From positions 180,054-244,053 of the forward strand of contig NZ_BJXV01000009.1 of NCBI RefSeq assembly GCF_007991175.1: a stretch of DNA of 64,000 nucleotides, given 5' to 3'. Position 1 is the stretch's first letter. The number at the start of each line of letters is the position of its first letter. Below the pieces are notes generated by a model. It made no database searches. It worked only from the letters and a program-made list of their open reading frames with translations, and was not told the origin of the DNA. The translations under genes and the position numbers were made by a program. The DNA comes from Halovibrio variabilis (GTDB lineage: Bacteria > Pseudomonadota > Gammaproteobacteria > Pseudomonadales > Halomonadaceae). Positions 1-8,387 of this stretch are shown here, in pieces.

Positions 1-1127
1 AACGCCAGCGGGTAATGATTGCCATGGCGCTGGCTTGCGAACCGCAGCTGCTGATTGCCGATGAGCCGACCACTGCCCTGGATGTCACCGTCCAGGCGCA
101 GATTCTTGCGCTGCTGAAAGACCTCCAGGCCCGCTATGGCATGGCGATCCTGTTTATCACCCACGACCTGGGGGTTGTTCGTCACTTAGCTGATAGCGTG
201 TGCGTTATGCAACACGGCGAAATCGTCGAAGCCGGGGCCACCAAGGCGCTGTTTCAAGCGCCTCAACACCCTTACACCCAGATGCTGATTGACGCCAATC
301 CCAGTGGCCATAAGGCAGCCGTTCCCGACTCAGCGCCCGTTCTGCTCACCGCGCAGCACATTGGCGTTCGCTTCCCGATCACAAAACGCCTGTTTGGCCC
401 CAACCGCTATTTTGAAGCGGTGAAAAACATCGACCTCACGCTGCGCAAAGGCCAAACCCTAGGCATCGTAGGCGAATCCGGGTCAGGTAAAACCACCCTA
501 GGCCGCGCACTTCTTCGCCTGGTAAAAAGTCACGGCAATATACATTTCGATGACATTGACGTTGGCCAACTTGACCGCGCGGGCATGCGCCCGCTGAGAT
601 CGCGTATGCAAGTGGTCTTTCAAGACCCCTTTGGCTCGCTTTCCCCACGCATGACGGTGGGCGAGATCATTGGTGAGGGGTTGCGCGTTCATCAGCCGCT
701 GCTAAGGCGCGCCGAACGCGACGACCAGGTTATCCAGGCCCTTGAAGAAGTCGCCCTGGACCCAGCTCACCGGCACCGCTACCCCCATGAATTTTCCGGT
801 GGCCAGCGCCAACGCATTGCCATCGCTCGGGCCCTGGTCGTTAAGCCCGAGTTTCTGCTGCTTGACGAACCGACTTCGGCCCTCGACCGTTCGGTGCAAA
901 TGACCGTGATTAAGCTGTTACGCGATTTACAGCAGCGCCACGGGTTAACCTACTTATTTATTAGCCATGACCTTGCCGTGGTGCGCGCACTGGCCGATGA
1001 GGTCATCGTGATGCGCCAAGGCGAAATCATTGAGCAAAACGACACCCAATCGCTGTTCAACGCCCCCCGCGAGACGTATACCCGCGAACTGATGCGCGCG
1101 GCTTTCCTGGACAGCCCAGCGGCATAG
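1..1127 (+). CDS. yejF: Peptide/microcin C-type ABC transporter ATP-binding protein, 5'-truncated by window edge
   Basis: This is the cytoplasmic ATPase of an oligopeptide importer of the YejABEF/Dpp class, with two nucleotide-binding domains in one chain. The window opens inside the signature motif of the first domain ([12 protein letters not shown], frame from base 3), followed by its Walker B ([12 protein letters not shown]). The second domain is complete: Walker [10 protein letters not shown] near base 475, signature SGGQRQR near base 797, and Walker [12 protein letters not shown]. The stretch GLRVHQP and the order of the domains recall E. coli YejF. The upstream transporter genes lie outside the window. 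The gene ends just before a strong terminator. The exact substrate cannot be told from the ATPase. Confidence 0.8.
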   Translation, partial: RQRVMIAMALACEPQLLIADEPTTALDVTVQAQILALLKDLQARYGMAILFITHDLGVVRHLADSVCVMQHGEIVEAGATKALFQAPQHPYTQMLIDANPSGHKAAVPDSAPVLLTAQHIGVRFPITKRLFGPNRYFEAVKNIDLTLRKGQTLGIVGESGSGKTTLGRALLRLVKSHGNIHFDDIDVGQLDRAGMRPLRSRMQVVFQDPFGSLSPRMTVGEIIGEGLRVHQPLLRRAERDDQVIQALEEVALDPAHRHRYPHEFSGGQRQRIAIARALVVKPEFLLLDEPTSALDRSVQMTVIKLLRDLQQRHGLTYLFISHDLAVVRALADEVIVMRQGEIIEQNDTQSLFNAPRETYTRELMRAAFLDSPAA

Positions 1128-1147
1128 GCGGCAGCACGCTATTAACC

Positions 1148-1172
1148 AAAAAACCCGGCCGAGGCCGGGTTT
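1148..1172. terminator. Bidirectional rho-independent terminator between yejF and fadL
   Basis: A perfect 10-bp stem (1151-1160 with 1163-1172) has a two-base loop. On the minus strand it is followed by a run of six T, and on the plus strand by three. It therefore suits the convergent genes on both sides, fadL best. Confidence 0.8.
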
Positions 1173-1194
1173 ATCGCTACTGCTGATTAGCGCA

Positions 1195-2508
1195 TTAGAA
1201 ACGGTAGGTCAGCTGAGCACCGAAGCCGTGGGCTTCGTTTTTGTAGTCGGCTGAGTAGGTTGAAGTTATTGTACCGCCAGCATCAGTACGGCTTTGGTCA
1301 ACTTGGGTGCTTCGCTCTGTTAAATAAGAGTAAGCCACATCAATCGTCATGTCCTCAGTGGGGCTCCAGCCAGCACCAAGAGAGAATATCCGACGGTCAT
1401 CAGACGGAATACGTGCACTGCGGAACTGGTCACTGGTTGGAGTTTTGTCCAGTGTTACCCCAGCACGAAGGACAAGCTGTGAGTTCCATTGGTACTCACC
1501 ACCCACAGCGTAAGCCCAAGCATCTGAATAATCCTGCTCTTCAAACGTAATGGTTTCCCCACGTGGACCGGTTACTAAAATTTCATCAAAACGATCCCAG
1601 CGAGTCCAAGATGCACCAAACATCAGTTTCAGCTTCTCACTCATTTGCTGAGTAACTGAAAAGTTGATTGTTTCAGGCGTATCCAAATCCAGTTGAGCAC
1701 TTTTATCCTGGCTCTCACCAGTGAGAGGGTTTACATAGACATTGCCATCAGAATCTACAGCCTTATAGTCACCCTCCAGGGTATAACTCACCTTTGAACG
1801 GTAGGTAAGACCTAATGTTGTTTCGGGAACAGGCCGATAAATAGCACCTATATTGTAACCAATCCCATCGTCTTCCCCATCAATGCGAGCATCAAGCTCT
1901 TGAAAACCTGTAGGTGTTGCACCTGTAAAAGTAAACGTCGGCACCTGCCGCTTGAGCTCACCTTCCACTCGATTAAACGTAACCCCGGCGCCCACTGAAA
2001 ACTGATCATTAAAACGATAAGACACCGTCGGCTGGGCGCTCATGACTGTTAGCTCGGTATAATTACCAAGGTTTCGCCCGATAAATCCATCTTCGTAATC
2101 TGTTTTAGAGCCAAAGGGCGCATAAACACCGAAGCCAAACGCTAATTGTTCGTTCACCGGATGTGCATAGAAAGCATAGGGAATTAACGTCCCTGGGACC
2201 ATATCGCCTTCGCTACTTCCTGTCACAGGTGCGCCATTGCGTGTGGCGCTAGCATTATCGATATCACTATTGACGTTTAGATATGTCCCGCCTACAGAAA
2301 TTTGCGCTCGATCCAAGAAAGACATGCCGGCAGGGTTGCCGTAAACAATGGTCGCGTCTTCCACATTCGAGCTTCGCCCGGCGTGGCCATAGCCCTGCCC
2401 ACTGACGCTCTGCTCGTTGATTTGATATCCGCCCGCGTGTGCTTGGCTGGCGAAGGCGGCGGCTGTAATAGCAGCGGCCAGGGTGAGCTTATTAAATTTA
2501 TTATTCAT
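1195..2508 (-). CDS. fadL: FadL-family outer-membrane long-chain fatty acid / hydrocarbon channel
   Basis: This is an outer-membrane beta-barrel of the FadL/TodX family, which lets hydrophobic substrates such as long-chain fatty acids cross the outer membrane by lateral diffusion. The start at 2508 is preferred because a GAGAGG Shine-Dalgarno precedes it and because it gives a clean signal peptide of about 25 residues ending SQAHA. The mature N-terminus (GGYQINEQSV) is the family's hatch region, and the following GQGYGHAG and NPAGMS segments are typical. The protein ends in aromatic F (TYRF), as barrel proteins recognised by BamA do. At 437 residues it is close to E. coli FadL. It is transcribed away from the copper locus. 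Confidence 0.88.
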   Translation of the reverse strand: MNNKFNKLTLAAAITAAAFASQAHAGGYQINEQSVSGQGYGHAGRSSNVEDATIVYGNPAGMSFLDRAQISVGGTYLNVNSDIDNASATRNGAPVTGSSEGDMVPGTLIPYAFYAHPVNEQLAFGFGVYAPFGSKTDYEDGFIGRNLGNYTELTVMSAQPTVSYRFNDQFSVGAGVTFNRVEGELKRQVPTFTFTGATPTGFQELDARIDGEDDGIGYNIGAIYRPVPETTLGLTYRSKVSYTLEGDYKAVDSDGNVYVNPLTGESQDKSAQLDLDTPETINFSVTQQMSEKLKLMFGASWTRWDRFDEILVTGPRGETITFEEQDYSDAWAYAVGGEYQWNSQLVLRAGVTLDKTPTSDQFRSARIPSDDRRIFSLGAGWSPTEDMTIDVAYSYLTERSTQVDQSRTDAGGTITSTYSADYKNEAHGFGAQLTYRF

Positions 2509-2604
2509 AGTGGGCCTCTCTTCCCGATGATCCAGTGGATAACGTCGATCCACCCTCATTATTTTACATGACTGTTTTCTCGCAACTGGGCCAAAGGTTC
2601 AAGG

Positions 2605-2660
2605 GCAAACGCTCGTTTTATTTCATTTTTGACTTATACATTAGTCGCACGGTCGTTTTA
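2605..2660. promoter_or_regulatory. Repeated decamer upstream of fadL, one copy resembling a PsrA-type operator
   Basis: The decamer G[C/G]TCGTTTTA occurs twice in the same orientation, at 2611-2620 and 2651-2660, exactly 40 bp apart. The first lies in GCAAAC-GCTC-GTTTTA (2605-2620), which differs by one base from the published PsrA-like pattern (C/G)AAAC-N2-4-GTTT(G/C) of fatty-acid regulators. The site is about 100 bp upstream of the fadL start. Its function is inferred. Confidence 0.35.
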
Positions 2661-2702
2661 AATCAGTGTTTTAGTCATTTTAGCGGTTCCATTACGCTAC
2701 GC

Positions 2703-2734
2703 TTGACCTATGGGTTACCCATAGGTTTTACACT
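2703..2734 (+). promoter_or_regulatory. MerR-type promoter/operator of the copper-export operon
   Basis: A -35 TTGACC (2703-2708) and a -10 TACACT (2729-2734) are separated by 20 bp, longer than the usual 17. The gap holds a perfect inverted repeat, CCTATGGG-TTA-CCCATAGG (2707-2725). An over-long spacer with a centred dyad is the signature of promoters twisted open by metal-bound MerR-family activators. The regulator gene itself begins about 48 bp downstream, so the operon should be autoregulated. Confidence 0.85.
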
Positions 2735-2781
2735 AAATAAACACATTAGTATCCCAGCTATTGATCCTGGCGAGGACCGCT

Positions 2782-3210
2782 ATGAAAGTGAACGAGCTTG
2801 CCAAACGCGCTGGCGTCACCGCTGAAACCGTACGCCACTATGCTCGCGAACAGCTACTAGCCCCCGAGCGCCATCCGGATAACGGCTACCAGCTGTTCTC
2901 AGATACCGACTTAGAGCGGCTACACTTTATTCAACGAGCACGCAAATTAGGTTTTAGCGTGGCGGAAATTCGCGAAATACTCGCCCACGCCGACCAGGGC
3001 GACTCACCCTGCCCGCTGGTTCGCGACCTGCTGGCTAGCCGCCTGCCCCAGGTTCGGGCCCGCATCGCCGAGCTCGAAGCGCTAGCCCAGCGCATGGAGC
3101 ATGCCCTCGCCAGCTGGCAAGACATGCCCGACGGCACCCCAGACGGTCACAGCGTGTGCCGGCTGATTGAAAGCTTTCCCGATGCAGCGCCCGCGAAGGA
3201 GACACCATGA
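2782..3210 (+). CDS. MerR-family metal-responsive transcriptional activator
   Basis: This is a 142-residue MerR-family dimeric DNA-binding protein. It has the N-terminal winged helix ([19 protein letters not shown]), a DNA-wing segment [14 protein letters not shown], and a long dimerisation helix at about residues 80-112. The candidate metal ligands are Cys77, Met115, His123 and Cys126. Cys77 is the residue found in divalent-metal sensors such as ZntR. CueR has Ser there and uses two Cys in its C-terminal loop, the first of which seems to be Met115 here. The start at 2782 (preceded by GAGGACC) removes seven leader codons. The stop overlaps the copA start by 4 bp, so the two are translationally coupled. 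It probably controls the promoter at 2703-2734. Confidence 0.85.
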   Translation: MKVNELAKRAGVTAETVRHYAREQLLAPERHPDNGYQLFSDTDLERLHFIQRARKLGFSVAEIREILAHADQGDSPCPLVRDLLASRLPQVRARIAELEALAQRMEHALASWQDMPDGTPDGHSVCRLIESFPDAAPAKETP

Positions 3211-5810
3211 GTGACACTAACGCCTCTACTAACGCCCCTAATACAGCGCGTCACATCGCCAGTGGTGACCCGACGCCTACCACCCGCCATGTGCCGGACA
3301 TGAGCTGCCAAGGCTGCGTAAAGCGTATGCGCGAAGCCATTCAGCAAATCGATCCTAATGCTGATGTCACAGGTACGCCTGACGATAAACGCCTGGAGGT
3401 CACCTCCCGCTTAGCGGATGACCAGCTTGACCAGGTATTGGCCGAGGCAGGCTATCCGCCAGCGGAGGCGGCTTTGGACGAAACAACCCCAGAAGCAACA
3501 GCCCCGGCAGAAACAGCAAAGCAACCCGAGACCGCGGCACCCGCTGATGCTGAAAAGACCACAAGCGCCCATCGCCAGGGCCAGAAGCAGCGCCTGGCGA
3601 TTAGCGGTATGACCTGCGCCAGCTGCGTTAAGAGCGTTCAGAAAGCGCTTGAGCGTACTGAGGGCGTCGATACCGCCAGCGTCAATTTTGGCAGCCACTC
3701 CGCCCAGGTGTTTGGCAATGCTAAGCCCCAGGCGTTGGTCGCCGCCGTGGAATCGGTGGGCTACGGAGCGGAGCCCATCGTCGATATGCGTGAAGCCGAA
3801 CGTACCCGCGCCGAGCGGGATGCTAAGACCTACCAGCGACGGCTGCGTGGCAGCGCGATCTCGCTGGCCCTGGCGATCCCCTTGATGCTGAGCATGTGGT
3901 TTTTTCACCCTCACCCCGTGGGGCTGGGGCGTGTTTACTGGCTGGTGATTGGCCTGCTCACGCTGGGCATTATGGCCTTCCCCGGGCGGCACTTTTTCGT
4001 TAACGCCTGGAAGCAGTTCAAGCACCATCAAGCCAATATGGATACGCTGGTGGCCATGGGCACCGGCACCGCCTGGCTGTACTCCACGGCGGTAGTGCTG
4101 TTGGCGCCCTGGCTACCGGACATCGCTCAGGGCATCTATTTTGAAGCCTCAGCCATGGTGATCGGGCTGATTCTGATCGGCAATGCCATGGAGCTGCGCG
4201 CCCGGGGCCGCACCAGCGACGCCTTAAAGCGCCTGCTAGACCTGCAGAGCCCCACAGCGCGAGTGATACGCGACGGCCAAGAGCAGGAGGTTGAGATTGA
4301 TGCCGTGCAGACTGGCGACCAGGTACGGGTGCGCCCCGGCGAGCGCTTGCCGGTGGACGGTGACGTTGTTGAGGGCCAAAGCCATATTGATGAGTCGATG
4401 CTTACCGGCGAACCACTACCGGTAGCCAAGCACGTCGGTGATGAGGTCAGCGCGGGCACAGTGAATGGCCGCGGCGGGCTGGTCTACCAAGCGACCCGAG
4501 TGGGCACCGACACCCGCCTGGGGCAAATTACCGAACAGGTCGCCAGCGCCCAGAACTCGCGCCCGCCGATTGGCGAGCTCGCCGACCAGGTTTCCAGCGT
4601 GTTCGTCCCTTCGGTGATGATTATTGCCGTACTCACCGCCCTGGCGTGGTTCAATTTTGGCCCTGCCCCCGTGGTGATCCATATGCTGGTCACGGCAACA
4701 ACGGTGCTGATTATTGCCTGCCCCTGCGCACTGGGCCTGGCGACGCCGATTTCGACCATGATCGGCGTTGGTAAAGCCGCGGAACACGGCGTGCTGGTGC
4801 GCAGCGGCGAAGCGCTGCAAACCGCCAGCAAACTCACCACGCTGGTCGTCGATAAGACCGGCACGCTCACCCAAGGCAAGCCCAGCGTCACCGATGCACA
4901 GATGTTTGACGTCGAGCAATCTACCGCGTTGGCGTTGGTGCACGCGCTGGAGCGCGGCTCCGGACATCCGCTGGCAGCAGCGTTAATGGCCTACGTGGAT
5001 GAGCACAACGCTGAACCGGCCGAGATCCATGATTTCGACAGCGTGACCGGTGGTGGGGTAAAAGCCCAAACCAGCGACGGCCGTGCACTGCTACTCGGCA
5101 ATGCGCGCCTGCTGAAAGAGGCCGGCGTGGATCTTACAGCGGGTGAAGAGCAGGCCCGCGCTCTTGAGGAACAGGCCCGCACGCTGGTGTATCTAGCGGT
5201 GGATGGCAAACTTGCCGCCCTGTTTGGTATCAGCGACCCGCTTCGCCACGACACCTTGGCCGCGATTAAACGCCTGCAAAAAGACGGCTTAACCATTGTG
5301 ATGTTAACCGGTGACAACGAGCACACCGCCAAGGCCATTGCCCAGGAAGTCGGCATTGATGAGTACCGCGCGGGCCTGCTACCCGAAGACAAGCACGCCG
5401 AGATCGAGCGCCGCCAACAGGCAGGGGAAATCGTTGGCATGGTGGGCGATGGCATCAACGACGCCCCCGCGCTGGCCCGGGCGAATGTCGGCTTTGCGAT
5501 TGGCCAAGGCACCGATGTGGCCATCGAGAGCGCAGGCATCACGCTAATGCGCGGCTCGCTGCATGGCGTAGCGTCAGCGATAGAGATCAGCCGCGCCACG
5601 CTGCGCAATATCAAGCAAAACCTGGTGGGTGCGTTTGGCTATAACGTGCTGTGCATCCCCATCGCCGCCGGAGTGCTCTACCCGCTCACCGGCACGCTGC
5701 TCTCACCCATGATCGCAGGTGCCGCCATGTCGCTGTCATCGATTACCGTCGTCAGTAACGCCAACCGCTTACGGCTATGGACATCACCCAGCCAGGAGGA
5801 CGACGCATGA
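3207..5810 (+). CDS. copA: Copper-exporting P1B-type ATPase CopA
   Basis: This inner-membrane pump of 867 residues uses ATP to move Cu(I) from the cytoplasm to the periplasm. Two heavy-metal-associated domains come first: a divergent one with MSCQGC (Cys34, Cys37) and a canonical one with GMTCASC (Cys137, Cys140), joined by an Ala/Pro/Glu-rich linker. The catalytic core has the membrane CPC motif (near residues 507-509), the phosphorylation loop DKTGT (near 549), HP (SGHPLAAAL), and [10 protein letters not shown]. The last two membrane helices carry YN and MSLSS, the marks of the Cu(I) subclass P1B-1. It overlaps the MerR gene by 4 bp, and its own last codons overlap a tiny membrane ORF. Confidence 0.93.
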   Translation: MSDTNASTNAPNTARHIASGDPTPTTRHVPDMSCQGCVKRMREAIQQIDPNADVTGTPDDKRLEVTSRLADDQLDQVLAEAGYPPAEAALDETTPEATAPAETAKQPETAAPADAEKTTSAHRQGQKQRLAISGMTCASCVKSVQKALERTEGVDTASVNFGSHSAQVFGNAKPQALVAAVESVGYGAEPIVDMREAERTRAERDAKTYQRRLRGSAISLALAIPLMLSMWFFHPHPVGLGRVYWLVIGLLTLGIMAFPGRHFFVNAWKQFKHHQANMDTLVAMGTGTAWLYSTAVVLLAPWLPDIAQGIYFEASAMVIGLILIGNAMELRARGRTSDALKRLLDLQSPTARVIRDGQEQEVEIDAVQTGDQVRVRPGERLPVDGDVVEGQSHIDESMLTGEPLPVAKHVGDEVSAGTVNGRGGLVYQATRVGTDTRLGQITEQVASAQNSRPPIGELADQVSSVFVPSVMIIAVLTALAWFNFGPAPVVIHMLVTATTVLIIACPCALGLATPISTMIGVGKAAEHGVLVRSGEALQTASKLTTLVVDKTGTLTQGKPSVTDAQMFDVEQSTALALVHALERGSGHPLAAALMAYVDEHNAEPAEIHDFDSVTGGGVKAQTSDGRALLLGNARLLKEAGVDLTAGEEQARALEEQARTLVYLAVDGKLAALFGISDPLRHDTLAAIKRLQKDGLTIVMLTGDNEHTAKAIAQEVGIDEYRAGLLPEDKHAEIERRQQAGEIVGMVGDGINDAPALARANVGFAIGQGTDVAIESAGITLMRGSLHGVASAIEISRATLRNIKQNLVGAFGYNVLCIPIAAGVLYPLTGTLLSPMIAGAAMSLSSITVVSNANRLRLWTSPSQEDDA

Positions 5811-5878
5811 GTATATTGATCAACTTGGCAGGCCTGGGACTGATCGCACTGATTGTGTGGTGGTTCTGGCTTAGATAG
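5807..5878 (+). CDS. 23-residue single-pass membrane microprotein overlapping copA
   Basis: An ATG that overlaps the copA stop by 4 bp (ATGA), with AGGAGG just upstream, opens a 23-residue frame. It is almost entirely one hydrophobic helix ending in the aromatic cluster VWWFWL and a single Arg. The start context is the strongest reason to think it is translated. From memory, the same N-terminal helix with an IVWWFWL ending occurs in membrane-anchored cupredoxin proteins beside copper ATPases in related bacteria. If so, this copy is either a truncated remnant lacking the cupredoxin domain or a stand-alone helix that binds CopA. No copper-binding residue is present. Confidence 0.5.
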   Translation: MSILINLAGLGLIALIVWWFWLR

Positions 5879-5884
5879 ATGTTT

Positions 5885-6514
5885 CTAGCTAACCCCAATA
5901 TAACGCCCTGGCTTATGGTTAAGGGCGATGATTAGGTTGAGGGTCAGCGCCCCCAGTACCGAGTAGCCCACACGATCCAGTGGCAGCTGAGTCAGCGCAA
6001 TCAGCAGAATGACGCCATCGATGGCTAGTTGAACATAGCCTGCGCGCAGGCCGTGTTTATCCTGCAGGTAGAGGGCGAGGATATTGATACCGCCGAGGCT
6101 GGTGCGGTGGCGAAACAGCATCAGCATGCCAATGCCCATCAGCGCGCCGCCCATTAAGGCGGCGTAGAGCGAAGGCACGTTGGCAAACTGCACCCAGCCT
6201 TGGGTTAACTCTGAAAACAGCGATACCAAGCCGATGGCGGCGAAGGTGCGCAGGGTAAAACTCCAACCCATGCGTTTAACCGCCAAGTAGTAAAACGGCA
6301 GATTAATGGCAAAAAAGTACACCCCAAAGCCCCAGCCGGTGACACTGCTGGTCATATAGCTCAACAGCAGCGCCAGGCCCGCCGTACTGCCGGTGAGCAG
6401 CACCGCATGGGTGTAAAAGGTGACGCCCAGGGCGACAAAGAAAGTGCCCAGTAGCATCGCCATGACATCTTCATAGGGGCGATGTTGATCCTTGGGTAAA
6501 TCTTCCACGCGCAT
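5885..6514 (-). CDS. YitT-family integral membrane protein
   Basis: This 209-residue inner-membrane protein has about five to six hydrophobic segments and belongs to the YitT (DUF161) family. Supporting motifs are the GSTAGLALLLSY loop in the first third and the HRTSLGGINILALYLQ segment in the second, the two conserved turns of this family. The C-terminal DUF2179 domain of many Firmicutes members is absent, so it is the short proteobacterial form. Its biochemical role is not established; transport is suspected. It faces the copper operon with only six bases between stops, and no function in copper handling should be assumed from that. Confidence 0.8.
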   Translation of the reverse strand: MRVEDLPKDQHRPYEDVMAMLLGTFFVALGVTFYTHAVLLTGSTAGLALLLSYMTSSVTGWGFGVYFFAINLPFYYLAVKRMGWSFTLRTFAAIGLVSLFSELTQGWVQFANVPSLYAALMGGALMGIGMLMLFRHRTSLGGINILALYLQDKHGLRAGYVQLAIDGVILLIALTQLPLDRVGYSVLGALTLNLIIALNHKPGRYIGVS

Positions 6515-6556
6515 GGGGCGTCCTTACTTAGTTGTTAAGGTTATAAAGCACGTCGT

Positions 6557-8380
6557 TTAAATAGCGCTGGCGTGCTCGACCATCAATTGCAGCGTCTCGC
6601 GGCCGCGCCAGCGGTTGCGATTGAGCTTATAGGCGCAGTGTAGCGTATCGCCGACGCTAAACCCGGGCAGTTCCCCCGGCGTTAAGGCGCGAAACCAGAT
6701 CGCTTTGCAGGTCACCGGGCCGGTGGAGAGCTCCAGCATCAGGTGGGCGCCGTCGGCGCCCACCGGGCGCAGCGCTTCGACGATAAAACGTCCTTCAAAC
6801 AGCGGCGGGTCGAATTCGCGCCCGTAGGGGCCGAGCGTTTCAATCTCTTGCAAGGTGGTCAGCGATAGCTGCGCCGTGGAAAGCTCTCCATCGGTCCATA
6901 AACGCGGATAGAGCGCCCGACCGCCTAGTTGCTCGCCGACTGCCTGCAGGAAAGCCGCCTTGAAGGCGTCAAGCTGATCCCGTGGCACGCCCACGCCTGC
7001 CGCGCCACTGTGACCACCAAAGCGCGGCAGCGCCTGAGGGGCAATCTCATAGGTGCGCTGTAAGGCATCGCGTAGGTGTAAGCCATCAATCGAGCGGCCT
7101 GAGCCGGTGAGCATGCCCGGCGCCGATGCCTGGGTCAGCACCAGCGCCGGGCGCCCGTAGGCCTGCACCAACCGCGACGCGACAATCCCCTGCACCCCGG
7201 GGTGACCATCTTCCAACAGCACTATCACGGCAGGCTCATCGGCGCTTAACGCACTCACCGCCAGGGCGCGCGCCTCTTCGGCCATATCGGCCTCAATGGC
7301 TTTGCGGGACTGGTTATCCTGATCCAGCACGTCGAGCTGGCGATTGGCAACGCCATCGTTCTCGGCGAGCATAAAGTGCAGCGCCGCGTAGGGGTCGTCC
7401 AGCCGCGAGCGGGCGTTGATGCGCGGCCCCATCTGAAACGCTAGCGTCTCGGCGTTAAACGGCACGCTGTCAGCACCCAGCCGTGTGGCCATGGCACGCC
7501 AGCAAGCGGCGTCCATGCGGTTAATCAGCGTTAAGCCGTGATTGACCACCGCGCGGTTGGCGGGGCTGCCGCCCAGCGAAACGCAATCCGCAACCGTACC
7601 CAGCGCTACGTAAGAGAGCCAGGGCGACAGTTTGGGCGTCGACGCCGAAAGCGCGCCCCACTCGATCAGCACGCCACGGGCGAGTGACATCAACAGCCAC
7701 GCCACCATGCAGCCGGCGATGGTTTTGTCGGGGTAGTCGCAGTCGTCGCGAGTGGGGTTAACGCAGGCGTAGGCGGAGGGGGGCGGCCCTTCAATCGGCA
7801 ACGCATGGTGATCGCTGACCACCACATCAATACCCGCGGCTTTTAAGCGCGCAATGCGCGGCTCATCACTACTGCCACAGTCGGCGGTAATCACCAGGGT
7901 GGGAAACGGCTTTTGCGCCAGGGCACGTTCAACCAGCGGCAGGCTAATACCGTAGCCGTCGTGAATACGGTGGCCAATCAGGCTATGCAGTTTGCCTTCC
8001 GGCACCCCAAACAGCTCTACCAGGGTGCGCCGGATCACCACGTGAGAGGTGATACCGTCCACGTCGTAATCGGTAAGAATACCAATCGACTCACCCTCTG
8101 CTACCGCCTGAGCAATACGCTCGGCAGCACGGCGGCCATCGGCAAGTTTCTCCGGGTGGGCCAAATAGCGCAGGCTAGGCGAGATTAATGGCAGCAGTTC
8201 GCCGCTGTAGCCGGGTAAGCGGGAGGCCAACAGCCGCGCCTGCAGTTCACTCAGCCCTTCCGCCTGGGCACGAACGTAGAGCGCCTCGTCAACGGGACGA
8301 GGCTCTAAACGTGGCTGGATATTGCTATGGGCCGAGCTATGGACAGAGCTATGAATAGTGCTATGGGACAAATCGGTCAT
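6557..8380 (-). CDS. recJ: Single-stranded-DNA-specific 5'-3' exonuclease RecJ
   Basis: This is a DHH-family exonuclease that degrades single-stranded DNA 5' to 3' during recombination and mismatch repair. Visible motifs in order are DYDVDGIT, TADCGSS, VVSDHH, ALGTVADCVSL, a divergent GPRINARSRL, GSGRSIDGLHLRD and GGHSGAAGV (DHHA1), followed by an OB-fold C-terminus. The length is 607 residues against 577 in E. coli. The start at 8380 lies 7 bp after the thrC stop; the longer frame to 8500 would run inside thrC. The first 35 residues are a His/Ser-rich repeat tail not found in most RecJ. Neighbours hom-thrC match the pseudomonad recJ region. Confidence 0.85.
   Translation of the reverse strand: MTDLSHSTIHSSVHSSAHSNIQPRLEPRPVDEALYVRAQAEGLSELQARLLASRLPGYSGELLPLISPSLRYLAHPEKLADGRRAAERIAQAVAEGESIGILTDYDVDGITSHVVIRRTLVELFGVPEGKLHSLIGHRIHDGYGISLPLVERALAQKPFPTLVITADCGSSDEPRIARLKAAGIDVVVSDHHALPIEGPPPSAYACVNPTRDDCDYPDKTIAGCMVAWLLMSLARGVLIEWGALSASTPKLSPWLSYVALGTVADCVSLGGSPANRAVVNHGLTLINRMDAACWRAMATRLGADSVPFNAETLAFQMGPRINARSRLDDPYAALHFMLAENDGVANRQLDVLDQDNQSRKAIEADMAEEARALAVSALSADEPAVIVLLEDGHPGVQGIVASRLVQAYGRPALVLTQASAPGMLTGSGRSIDGLHLRDALQRTYEIAPQALPRFGGHSGAAGVGVPRDQLDAFKAAFLQAVGEQLGGRALYPRLWTDGELSTAQLSLTTLQEIETLGPYGREFDPPLFEGRFIVEALRPVGADGAHLMLELSTGPVTCKAIWFRALTPGELPGFSVGDTLHCAYKLNRNRWRGRETLQLMVEHASAI
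8324..8371. repeat. Four tandem 12-bp repeats inside the recJ 5' end
   Basis: Four head-to-tail 12-mers start at 8324, 8336, 8348 and 8360, each beginning GCTATG. On the minus strand they encode the His-Ser periodic tail next to the RecJ start codon. The unit is a multiple of three, so copy-number change would keep the frame. Confidence 0.85.
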
Positions 8381-8387
8381 CTGGGTC

